Position numbers and translations under genes: made by a program. Below the pieces are notes generated by a model. That model was not told the origin of the DNA. It searched no databases and was given only the letters and a program-made list of their open reading frames with translations. From NCBI GenBank assembly GCA_016490735.1, contig JAEMWC010000077.1:122501-186500 (forward strand): a stretch of DNA of 64,000 nt. Direction: 5' to 3'. Of the stretch, positions 34,031 through 44,708 are shown piece after piece (position 1 is the stretch's first letter; every line of letters starts with the position of its first letter). Source of the DNA: Pachyseris speciosa. Lineage: Eukaryota; Cnidaria; Anthozoa; Scleractinia; Pachyseridae.

Positions 34031-34561
34031 ATCGAAAACCATCCAGTGCAAAATGCTAAGAAATTGTGATGTTATAGAAGATAAATAAATAAGACACTTC
34101 TCCAAGTTTTAGGCCTGTGCGTTTCCTCAAACTTCAGATATTCGTCGAAATGTTTCGCAGAAATTTACAGAGCCCTGTATGAAAACGCCATGTTTGTGTA
34201 CCTCCGTGGTACACAAATATGGCGGGCCGAAAATAGTGTAAACATCTGGAACTTACTTTGGCTATCTAGGCGACTGATTATCAGTACTGAAAAAGCAAGC
34301 ATTTACATGAGCACTTTTCCGAATGCTCTAACTTCTAAAACGGCTCAAAATCATGAGATAAGTAGATATTTTTCAACAACCCGATCGTAGCCTTGTGTCA
34401 CGCACCTCCATAGCCATAACCCGGAAATTCACAATGCTCTGGTTTCCAAAAGAAGCACGCTATTGAGCTGTAAAACTGTGAACAGATATTAATATGCCGC
34501 CGCTTATGCCTGATGAGGATAAAAATTTTGGTGGATCTTTAGTTTTAGATTTTAGAAAGCG

Positions 34562-36690
34562 ATGACGTCAGGTGAAAACGATCTATTGTGCCGTCTCAAC
34601 TTCAAGCATCAGAGCGCACACTTAAAACGTCAACACAGCATTGATGAAAAGCCAGAAGTGTTGCACTCAAAGACGGTAAAAACTTCACCCGGTACGAAAA
34701 ACAGTACTGGAACAGGACAGTTAAAAAGTCAGGTTGTTATGAAGAATAAGTTGCCGCGGTCAGGCAACAGGGCAACGGCGATAAGGAAGTCCATCGGAGT
34801 TTTCATTGTTAAGGACATGAGGCTCTATTCAGTTGTGGAAAGTGAAGGGTTTCAAAACATGATCAATTTTCTAGAGTCTAGATATAACTTACCCAGCAGA
34901 GTGCATTTTTCTGAGGTGATACCTAAACTTTACGAAGAAGTCAAAGCAGAAGTCCAATCAGACCTTAAAAATGCCGAGTTCGTGGCTTTCACAGCTGATG
35001 GATGGACATCTAGATCAACGGAAAGCTACATAACAGTTACCGCACATTTCATCCAAGAATGGGAAATTAAAAACTATGTTTTGCAAACTAGAAGAATGGC
35101 CGAGTCACAATAACGTCGGAAAACTTATCAGAAGTACTGACTTCAGCTATATCTGGGTGGAATTTACAAAGATATGAACAGAATCCATCTTTGACGTGTA
35201 ACAAGGCCAGCAATATAGTGAATGCTGCAAAGCAAGCTGAACTCTCTTCACATGTTAGATGTGTGGCCCATACAATCAATCTGGCAAAACAACGGGGACT
35301 CATTATAGGCATCTCAGATGGACAGGCTTCTTGGAAGAATAAGGCTCATAGCAAGCTTTTTCCAAAGAAGCACAACAGCTATGGCAGTTTTGAAATCAAA
35401 ACAATCTTTATTGGAATTGCACAACACAAGTTGATAAATAATGTACCAACTAGGTGGAACTCCTCTTATGACAAGGTGCAGCGGTTTTTAGAGCAACAGG
35501 CAGCAATTGAAGCTGTTCTCCTGACAAAGGATGTCAAGAAAAATGCCAAAGATGTTCATTTGCTGTCAGAAGAAGACATCTCTGCAGCAGAGAGTGTCAT
35601 CAAAGTACTGGGACCAACCAGGTCCATTACTGCTATCCTTTGTGATGAGAAGACACCTACAGTATCTATGATTCAACCTCTGAAGGAGATGCTGATTCAA
35701 CAGTTGAAAGTTTCAGATGATGACATTATGCTTGTTAAAGAAGTGAAAACAGCTATTGCAAAGGATTTGGATGCTAGGTATGAAAACAACTGTTTGTCTA
35801 CAGATTTAATATATCCAAATTATAAAGAATCTTCCCAATAAAGGTTTTGTGTTAGAGATTTCTGTCCCAAAGTGAACATGCTGTAGTGCTATTTGAGGTG
35901 CATAGATGTAGTTTACAAATTGTTGTGTCATAATTCTAGTTATACAGACCCTGACACCTTGCGGTTTCTGAAGGAGAGTTTCTGTTAAGATCCAAGGTTT
36001 AGATCCATGCCATATCTTGATTAAACTGAGAAGCTAGATGTCTACACTGCACTTACCTTGAAAGCAGTCTTACTGAATGACCAACAACAGAATTCAGTCC
36101 AGGTTCGTGAAATTGGAATATTAGCCAACCTTCACTTCTTGTACTGACAGTACTGAGTTACAAACATATTAAATGATAATCAAGTTTTTTATGCTCATAG
36201 GTGAAGACTGAGGCATACCAGCCTTCCGTGCAGGAACAGCCACAGCTACCCACTTTGCCAAGTCTACAAACTCTGGAGAATGAAAATGCTCCTTCCAGTG
36301 GAGAACAACTGTTCTCCTCAGAAGTGATCTCCCGCAGAAAAGAAAAGGAAATTTGCCTTGGATGATCTTTTGGAGATGTTTTCGTAACTAAAGTTGCTCC
36401 TAGGAAGTCAGTGTTTCAGATAGTTGAGTCATAGTTGGCTAGTTACAAAGTTGAAGAAACCATGCCATTGAACTCTAATCCGTTGTCATGGTGGAAAGCA
36501 AATGAGCTCAAATACCCTATTTTGTCAAAGTTGGCCAAAAGATATCTATGTGTCCTTGCCACATGAGTGGCCAGTGAGATAGTTTTCTCTTCTGCAGGGG
36601 ACTTTGTGTCTGCTCAGAGGTCACGGATGTTTGCGTAGTGAACATGTAGACAAGTTACTTTTGTTAAAGAAAAATCTGAGAGTGCACTAG
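34562..36690 (+). pseudogene. hAT transposase body, broken by frameshift and stops
   Basis: The frame 34562-35113 holds the rest of the BED finger and the catalytic-domain start ending YVLQTRRMAE, then stops. Matching sequence resumes in another frame and is open 35191-35841. From about 36180 the C-terminal region (SWWKANELKYPILSKLAKRY and the FSSAGDFVSAQRSR motif) is recognisable with in-frame stops on the way. The protein cannot be made intact; the element is inactive. Confidence 0.9.
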
Positions 36691-37394
36691 ATCTAGAAAG
36701 AACTCAAAGTAGAACACTGACAAATTGCATGCTTTTTTTTATTGCATCCTTGTAATAGATTAATAATGTTCCTGATACTATTGTATCCTCAGATTGAGAG
36801 TTTAGGGTTGTATGTTGTTTACATTGTGTATCATGTTGCAAGAATTGAAAAAAAAAAACATTTTGCATAATAGAATCGAAATAATCGAAATCGAAAGGCA
36901 CTAATCAAAATTGAATCGAATCGCGAGGAATATGAATCGTTACACCACTAGTCACAACCAGAGCTGGATATATGGTGACGTCATCTAACTTTACAAAATG
37001 GCGCCTACACTTAGGGACGCGATACGTGGAAGTCAATAACTTCCGTCGAAAGGCCCTATTATCTTCGGTCAGTTTTCGTATTCCAGTGACGTCATGCTTC
37101 CGTTCGCAGTAGCACACGCGAGACAAGGCTTTTGTCCTTTTACAAAACTTGTCCTTTCTGCCATCCATTTTGCCTTTTTTTTTTTTTAATTTCACCTCGA
37201 TTGAGATCTTTCGAAACAACTATTTTACATTTTGAAGGGAAGGATTCCGCTTATTGCATTTATTTATGCCTTGATACGGCAAAGGGTCTCTCGGAGTATG
37301 TTATCGAACGAAACTCGACACTGAAATCACTCAGCAACATCTCTTAAATGACCCTGGAACAAAGTCACGGAAAAATACGTCCTTTGTAACTTGT

Positions 37395-37505
37395 AATTAC
37401 ATCTACAGAAGGTTAGACTTTCTAGTCTTCTTGGGTAAGGACGATAAACCATAAGTCCCAGCTCACAACACTTTCCTAATAATCAGTGGGACGTTAAAGA
37501 ACCCA
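37395..37505 (+). mobile_element. SINE body fragment
   Basis: Contains GGTTAGACTTTCTAGTCTTC and GTGGGACGTTAAAGAACCCA, the 3' body of the SINE at 23765-24035 without a tRNA head. The paralogous fragment is at 49755-49875. Confidence 0.75.
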
Positions 37506-37799
37506 CACACTGCTGGAAAAAAAAGTACGGGACGTAGTTTCCGGTGTGGAGGTCGATGTCTATCTCTCATCTGTCTGTCAAATTTCATGCGTGGGTTGGG
37601 TGGGTGAGTGTAACGGGACCCATGTGCCTTAATTTCTGCAGTATTTTTATGTCCTATTTTAGGTTTTACCGCATTTTACGTCACAATGACCTTCTCATAG
37701 TTATCACGTGACCTTTGCTTATATACCCCGAACCTTGTGTAATTTTCCGCAAGGCTCACATAAATTCGACGGGCAACTTTAAGTAACTTGGAGTAACAT

Positions 37800-38640
37800 C
37801 GGGTTACATCAAAATAATAACATACCGTTTATTTGCCACATTGCAGAATTAACTGAATTAAAGGGCTAAAAATTTACAATCAATAAATAATTAAAACCAC
37901 TACTACTATAAAAACAATAAAAATATCTTAATTAACTATTTACATATCTACATATTTACTAGCGAATGATATAAAGGAACCTGAGCGCAAGCTCCGGCAA
38001 CAACTCTTATCAGCATAAACAATACTTCTATTGCTGTCGCCGGACCGCAGGTTGTAACTATGACCCCTAGTTGCTGTTTTCGGTATGAGGAAATTAACGG
38101 GGTGATCATTTTGAGACATTTTCCCAATATATTTACAGCAGAGCTGAGTTCGTCTTTCTTTCTGGCTGCTAAGGTTGGTGGTATTAAGGGCACCTAACTA
38201 ACTGTGGCATGGATAGATAATATGTAGAGCCCTTTTTTGAATTGATTCCAGCTTATTTGAAAGAAATTCAGGAATATCTTGCCAGACTTGCACGCCGTAT
38301 TCTAATATAGGTCTTATTGTTGTCAGGTAAACTTTGAGGATTCCATCTCAATTAACATCAACTTTTTTAAGAATCCTTAAGGAATACAGGCGCTTCGAAG
38401 CTTTTTTCGATTTGTAATCAATGTGCTCGCTCGACTTTAAATCATTACTGATAATAATTCCGATTTGTTACACGTTCAATTGTGTTGTTACCTAGGACAA
38501 TTGGTCTTCTAGTAAAATTATCATTTTGCATGAAGTTAATTAACATTTCTTTGCACTTTTTAGGATTTAATTTCATATTGTGTTCTATAGAAAACTTGTG
38601 AATGTCATTGACAGCTACAATTAGTAAGCTAATACGGTTC
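37800..38640 (-). pseudogene. LINE reverse transcriptase C-terminal fragment, degraded
   Basis: On the minus strand: HNMKLNPKKCKEMLINFM (about 38575-38522), KASKRLYSLRILKKVDVN (followed by a stop), YLTTIRPILEYGVQVWQDIP and SIQKRALHIIYP. This is the post-YADD thumb region of an RT of the type with KxCKEMxIxF. Several stops and at least one frame change are present. The 5' end is truncated at about 38640, against the exon-like sequence described next. Confidence 0.82.
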
Positions 38641-38701
38641 CTTGGCAAGATTTCCAACGCCGTGGTATCAGGGAATCTCAGATTATTGCTGTTCTACTCA
38701 G

Positions 38702-39602
38702 ATCCTACTAGAGCGTTCGTTCCAACACGTCCTACCAAACAGGATCGCTGTAAGAGTTGACACAATAAACCTAAGGGCCTGTTTATATGGTCTCGGGTAC
38801 CCGAGACAACCCTACTTAGTTATTCATAGCACGTCTCAAATTTACAAATCCCCATTTGCCCTTCTTTCTTTGTATTTGGTCGCTCTTTGATTGAATATCG
38901 TCAATATTGATTGAAAATTTCCTTCCTAGGTTCATTTTTGCTTTGATACTTCTTTTTAGGAAAGGACCAGTGAGCCATCAGCCAATTCGAAGTTTATAAC
39001 GTGTCACTTAACTTAGCTTCGCACTTAGCTCCGAATCAGTTTCTTCCCCGCTCTATCTGATCACTGTTGGTAATGCTGGCTTTTAAAATGTAATTCCTTG
39101 AAATAAATTTGCGTATTTTTAACTCAACTTTTAACTTTTTTTTTTCGCATACGCGCACATTTAATTTTCGGCCGTCTCGTCCCGGGTAGGCGAGACAAAG
39201 TGTTTACATGAGAAAAAGTTGTCCCGCTTGCCAGGGCTACCCTATCTGCCGAGGCGAGACAACTCGCTTACCCGAGTTGTATCGCCCACCCGAGTTGTCT
39301 CGCCCATCTCATGTAAACGGTTGGTAGAACTTTTCAAAGAAAAGATAGCTCGCCCAGGGTAACTCGGGGGAGGGTTGTCTCGGGTACCCGAGACCATATA
39401 AACAGGCCCTAAGCCTTGTGGAATCTGAGTCGTCCAGTTTTCGTAGTTTCACGGTTCTCTCCGTCACCGGAGCTGACGCCGCTACAGTCAAATTTCTGTA
39501 CAGTTCTAGCCCGGGAGTTCAAGTCAAGTCAAGCAAGCTCATCCGAGCCAGAAGACACTTCCACACCCTGGAAACAGTTGAGCTGTCAACCGAGGACACC
39601 AA
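38702..39602 (+). pseudogene. Exon-like ORF of unknown identity, split by a MITE
   Basis: A consensus acceptor (TTATTGCTGTTCTACTCAG) ends at 38701 and a consensus donor (AA|GTAAGT) starts at 39603. If the MITE 38775-39409 and one TAA are left out, the remaining 263 bases read open throughout. The first part includes RSFQHVLPNRIAVRVDTINL; the second contains SFTVLSVTGADAATVKFLYS and SSKLIRARRHFHTLETVEL. I do not recognise the protein. With the MITE in place the frame runs into inserted sequence, so this exon is interrupted in this haplotype. Confidence 0.45.
38775..39409. mobile_element. TAA-flanked MITE (Harbinger-like), 635 bp
   Basis: Both ends carry the same 39-bp terminal inverted repeat beginning GGGCCTGTTTATATGGTCTC, identical by eye, flanked by TAA at 38772-38774 and 39410-39412. 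A 3-bp TAA duplication fits PIF/Harbinger-type elements. No transposase. Confidence 0.88.
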
Positions 39603-42600
39603 GTAAGTCTGTTCCTTTATTATCGTAACCGAAAAGAAAAAAAAAAGGACAGAGGCTGAGAAGAAGAGAAGAGCACGTGCTCGGCAAACGAGCAATGGAA
39701 CATTGTCTATCCGCCCGAAGAAAAGTGAAATCCCTTTGAAGAAGAACATCCAAATACTATTTAAAATCCGCAGCTAAAGAAGACCAAGGAAAGCCTCAGC
39801 AGACGACCAGGAAAATATTAACGTTGTCTAAATTTAAGTTAGTTACTGGTAGCAACGGAGTTTTTAGAAAAAAAAACAACAAAAACAACAACAACAACAA
39901 CAAAAACAAGAGTGTCTGTGTCTTATCACCTTATCGAACTTGTCGCCCAAACATCTGAAGTACTACGCTATGAGCTTCTCCCAAAACAGCGAACAAAATA
40001 CAAAACCCGGCTCTACGCCAGACGAAACTAGCGATACTAGCTTCAGTGAAACTTTGGTGCAAAGTACAGAGACAATTCCCCCTGATCAATCAGAAGGTTC
40101 AGAAATTTCTGAGAAAGGTGAAACGGATCCGGTGAAACATCAAACCCCGAAAAGGGTTTTGAGTTTCATTCCGCGGTAAAAGTGCCTGTGAAATGAAATG
40201 TTTTTCTTGCCTCTATGGAAGGTTTGAACTTCTGTGAACTTAAATTAAAGGGTTTTTAGTGTTGGATATGATGCAAAACCGTATTTTTTTGGCTCCGAAG
40301 TTGTGTTGGTCACGATAATGGTTCCAATTTGACGCGCGGCCAAAACGATCATATTTCACTGCTGTGACGTAGGAACGCTGATTCACTGCTACGCGCGTTA
40401 TGGCGGAAAAGAGGAAAAGGTTTTCTTTCGCTCGATAATTTTTAAGCCCTAAAGCTTATTATGCACGGCGACTGGGATGGCGGGTTTCGCAACAGCCGTT
40501 TTCGCTGTTTCTTTCATCATTTTGAAAAGCTGAGACATGTGACGTTCTTGATGAAAAAATCCACGCAAAAGACATCTGCTTGTCGATGTGGTAGTCAATT
40601 TTTGGTATCCAGCGAAATGTCGCACATTTATTTCACAAAATTAATCTTAAAAGATAAAGAAGTGGAGTATTAATTTACCTGCAGTCTGTTTTGAGATTTT
40701 TTGTAATTATTCGCAATATTTTGTTGAGTAGATGATTTCGACTGAGTTGACCTCAACATGATGGCCACAATTAATATCCTGACATCATGTAACCTTGATT
40801 CAATCTATTTTTATTTTCATCTGTTTTGTACTCATTATACTCATGCACAAAAGCAAAGAAAAATAAAAATCAACCAGGCATAACACCAAATTATCTGTGT
40901 ACATCTCACTACACTAAACTTGTTTAGGAATGGAAAAACTTTGTGAAGGTTCAGACCTCAAAATGCTAGTTTTACACTACCATTCACTGTTGAGTAAGAA
41001 CTTCAGGACACCCTTCTGTGGAAAGGAGTTCATTGGCCTATCAGAAGCCAATTGCTAGAAAGGTTAAATTGGTAGTTGAAATGCCAAAATCCACCATACC
41101 TCCATAGTATAATTTAAAAAGGTATAACATTTTCAGCATTGATGAACCTTCCCTAATTCTAAGGCTTTCTTTTACCCCTTTTTTATACAGCTGAGGAACA
41201 GGAATCGCTGATTGCCAGTGGCGGTTCAAGCACAGTACCAAATCCTTTCCATACCAAAAGAAGAAAAACACCTATGTACTCAAAGTGTGGACTGAATAGT
41301 AATGAAAGGGCATCACCGAGACAGCAACAGCATACTGATTTGACCCCTATCCACTTCGCAGTCATGATTGACCTACATTGTGACACCAATCTTTGGTTTT
41401 TGTTGACTGTGTGAACTTTGTCCAAGAAATTGTTGGTGACTGTGTTGCTTTGGCTGAAAGGTGCATTTTGATGTTTGGAACAAATGAACAGTACACATAC
41501 GTGGAAATGTAGCAAAGTACTCCCAAATCAAATCCCTAAAATGCTATTGAAATGTTTTTTGTACACATGAAGTGTTTGTTTCAAAATACCAAAAAGGCTA
41601 TTGAGTTTACAATAAATTTAATTATCATTTGATACTTTTTTCCCTTCCTTTTCATTGGCCGAGAGCCTAACACGTGACCTACAAATAACTGCCTACAAAT
41701 AATGGTCTGCTCGTCCAACAGTGATTATGCTGCAAATTCTGCTCATGTATAGTTGGGTCCATGCATCCAAGCTCTTCAAATTCAGTGAAAAATGGCAGAT
41801 CGTTTCACGCTTCCCAAAAATAAATATGAAAAACAAGCTCGATGATCGAATGATAAAACTATTATTGAACTTGGTTTTTGCAAAATATTGTAATTTGCCA
41901 GTGTCTCGCAGATCAATTATTTGCCTTCAGCAAATAACTGAACTGCTCTCCACAGACATGTCACAATATTTTGCTCAACCTCGTCCAATAATTGTTTAAT
42001 ATTTATTACTTTAACTGAGAATAGGTTGTACACTATATGTACACCCTACTCTGCAAGCACAAGAACACTACACTTGCTTGATGTACTTCCTGCAGACTCC
42101 AAAATAAATCAAGATGTTTCAAGACATGATAAATTTTCAGACTTGGTATGAATTTGATGATGTCACTCTCTTGTATAACTGGGCTGACTGTATGTACTGA
42201 CTGGATTCTCAAAAAGGTACCTGTGCTAAAGTAGCCTCTACTTTACTTCCAAAGTAGCCATTATAAAGACTAAGAGTGTGACCAGTGCTTTTTTTCTTCT
42301 CTTCTCTTTCCCCTCTCCTCGTTCTCTTATTCCTTTGCTTTTCTTGCTGTGCATGATGCGATTTTCGGGCCCCTCAGGATCCAATAAAATTGAGTCGGTT
42401 TGGTCCAATTTAGGTCAAATGGCTTCAATTTTTGAAAGGTATGTTTTTGTAAATCCAGACAGATACATGTTTTAAGTCAAAATAAAAAAATCAGTTCAAA
42501 TTGATTTTAATTTAGGTTGAAAGACATTTTCCTTTGTCTCCTAACCCTGATTATTCATTGTTCATAAATAAAAATTAGGGTTAGGAGACAAATGCCTAGA

Positions 42601-43512
42601 AATGTCCTATGCTAGATTGCCACATATCCACCATCAATGGCAACAAAGAATAGGGGCTTTGAAATAATCTGTCTAGCTACCACCAGTTGGTTTGAACACT
42701 TCCAGACTCCTGTGAAGATTTCAAAATGTAGAATGGAGACACAATAAAACAGAATATGTTGTAATTTCTCCTTATCAATTACCTAGCAATTGTATGAAAT
42801 GTTTGTCGGAGGATCCTCAGTGAAGAAATAAGACCTACATGTAAGCATGTGTCCCTTGAAAGGCAGCTGTAGGCATCATAGTTAAGCTTGCTATTTTTCA
42901 TTCGTATCTAGAACGAATCATGTTAAAAAGAAAACTGCTGGAATTATCGGTGAGTCGAATTTGCACAAAGATCAGCGAAGAAATATCTTCTTTGTTTTAA
43001 TTTAATACTTGCTTCACGTCTTTGAGATTTTGCAAGGGTTTACGGTCAGATCGCCCCACGGTCAGATCGCTCCACGTTAGATCGCTCCAAATAAAAGTTA
43101 GATCGCCCCACACAAGAATTAACGGTAAAAACAGACAGTTAGTACAACAATTATGTTTCTAATCCAAAGAACAAACAATAATTATCGTAAACTATGCATC
43201 AACGAATATACACTGCAAGTCGAGTTGTATTTGAATTTCTACAAACACGTCATTTCCTTGTGTTGATGGGAAGGAAGAATAGCTAAGTACCCAGTCCCCG
43301 TGTAATAACCCACATTATATTGGTCATTGCTTTTATTTATTTGGTGGCTCCTAAAGGAGCCGTTTTTGCTTTTGCTGTTTGTGCTGTTGCAGCACTCATG
43401 CTGAAAATTAACTGTGGACCGTTCGTTTTTGTGAGGGATACTGTAAATGCTAATGAGTTACAAAGTTTGCAATGCACATGTACCCTGTACCCTTTGGATA
43501 GCTATTTTTATA
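39603..43512. other. No certain gene; scattered short ORFs
   Basis: Plus-strand ORFs at 39940-40179 (Ser/Thr/Glu-rich), 40461-40673 and 41721-41999 have no recognised content. An inverted pair TTGTCTCCTAACCCT / AGGGTTAGGAGACAA lies at 42534-42589. Four copies of an AGATCGCYCCA motif lie at about 43049-43110. Lysine- and CAA-rich low-complexity DNA lies at about 39869-39910. Confidence 0.5.
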
Positions 43513-43771
43513 GTTGGGATGGGCTAAGGCTAGTGTCAATGTAGAGTTCATGGCCAGGCCATATGCTATGTCTAAAATCAAAATGGAAGCTGGCTAAGCC
43601 TTGTTAGGATTTTTTTACCAATATAAGGCGGAAATGATCAAGGGAAAGGAAATAAGCGAATAAAAGCCCCTCACTTAACACCTTCCTTTCTCCTTTCCAG
43701 AGAAAATAAACGAGCCTAAGTGGGAACTACCTGTCGGTGGAACTTACTATCATTCGATGTGCCGCTGCAAC

Positions 43772-43937
43772 TCAGCCACAAAGCATATTACTTCCCTTTT
43801 GTGTTTTATAAAAACGTGAAATGAATACACGAGTCTGCTCGCTTCTGCGTTTCACACTGAGGTCGTAAGTCTCGTTGACATAGGAATAGAGGCTGTTTGT
43901 GCCATTTGAATCGGCCCGCTGTGCCTCTCCGGTTTCA
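43772..43937 (-). CDS. Candidate last exon/tail of MS4A-like copy B
   Basis: Acceptor TATATTTTTCAG precedes ETGEAQRADSNGTNSLYSYV and NETYDLSV, parallel to copy A. Because exon 3 of copy B is one base shorter (278 nt), it ends in phase 2 and this frame is read through, giving about 55 more residues before a stop at about 43772. The end differs from copy A after a one-base insertion and the duplication junction near 43806. Confidence 0.4.
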
Positions 43938-44539
43938 CTGAAAAATATAAGGCATAATAACAAAGCCTTAGGATATTGCGAGCAGCTGGTGCAATTCTTC
44001 CTCTAATTTCACATAGCCCGAATTCACTGGAACCGTTTCAGCCCATCTAATTGAATTACTGTATTTCTGTTGTCCTGTTTGCTAGGGTAAGACTGCCGAC
44101 AAAATAGGACAACTGCTTGCAACATGCGTACGTGTGGTATTTTAGGTATGTGATTGCTCCAGCTTTTTTAAGGTAGATCCAAATGAAGTGGAAAATAATC
44201 GTCAGCTAACTATAAAAAGACCAACTGTTATCCCTAAATGGTATATATAAACAACAGTAAATGATCTATACAGTGAAGTTTTTCTCTGGTTTTTGAGACT
44301 GTCAATAACTTGCAGTTATTTAAGCCCGTTCAAATGAAAGTTATTGGAAGATTCTTTCCTTCAATATTTTTTTGTTTGTCTTTTTTGTTTTGTTTTTATC
44401 GGAAAGGAAAGAAGAAGCACAAAGGTGCTGGGGAATCACTCTAAGACTGACAACTACAGATCGTCCCTACTGACCTGGACTTCGTATGTTTACTATTACA
44501 TGAAATCCTCTTCTAGGCATAATGAGTTAAAATAAATAG

Positions 44540-44640
44540 TGATGATGACGATGACGATGACGATGATGATGATGATGATGATGATGATGACAATGATCAT
44601 CATCATCATCATCATCATCATCATTATGATAGTGTTGATG
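44540..44640. repeat. Compound GAT/CAT trinucleotide repeat, copy B
   Basis: Counterpart of the array at 26127-26233, same intron position, different unit counts. Confidence 0.9.
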
Positions 44641-44708
44641 GTGGCCAGAGTAGGCCCAATACTCCCCACCAGAGAGATAACTGACTGTACAACTGCTGTA
44701 GTTCTCAC

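Larger units (their letters stand above)
33539..36950 (+). mobile_element. hAT-family DNA transposon, degraded, 3.4 kb
   Basis: Terminal inverted repeats start TAGTGGTGTAACGATT at both ends. The flanking 8-bp duplication is GTCACAAT (33531-33538) and GTCACAAC (36951-36958), the size typical of hAT elements. Inside, in order: a BED-finger N-terminal part (VWKYYGFPAKDGTTDKSK, about 33912), transposase core TADGWTSRSTESYITVTAHF (about 34994), CNKASNIVNAA and HVRCVAHTINLAKQ (about 35250), VPTRWNSSYDK (about 35442), and a broken hAT C-terminal dimerisation segment (about 36180-36690). The paralogous site at about 49380 lacks the element. Confidence 0.93.
22001..37529. repeat. Segmental duplication, block M (source copy, with insertions)
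   Basis: Matches 43513-49885 in the same order and orientation, with gaps. Matching anchors: 22001 to 43513, 24302 to 43807, 25735 to 44148, 26301-26579 to 44709-44986, 27668-27739 to 46285-46356, 32367-32914 to 48268-48822, 33284-33451 to 49135-49302, and 36953-37529 to 49370-49885. Identity looks near 90% by eye in aligned stretches; this was not computed. Confidence 0.85.

Noticed and set aside
41780..41999. Short frame starting MADRFTLPKNKYEKQ, recalling a coral repeat-associated protein start
   Set aside because: It meets a stop after 17 codons and nothing after it is recognisable.
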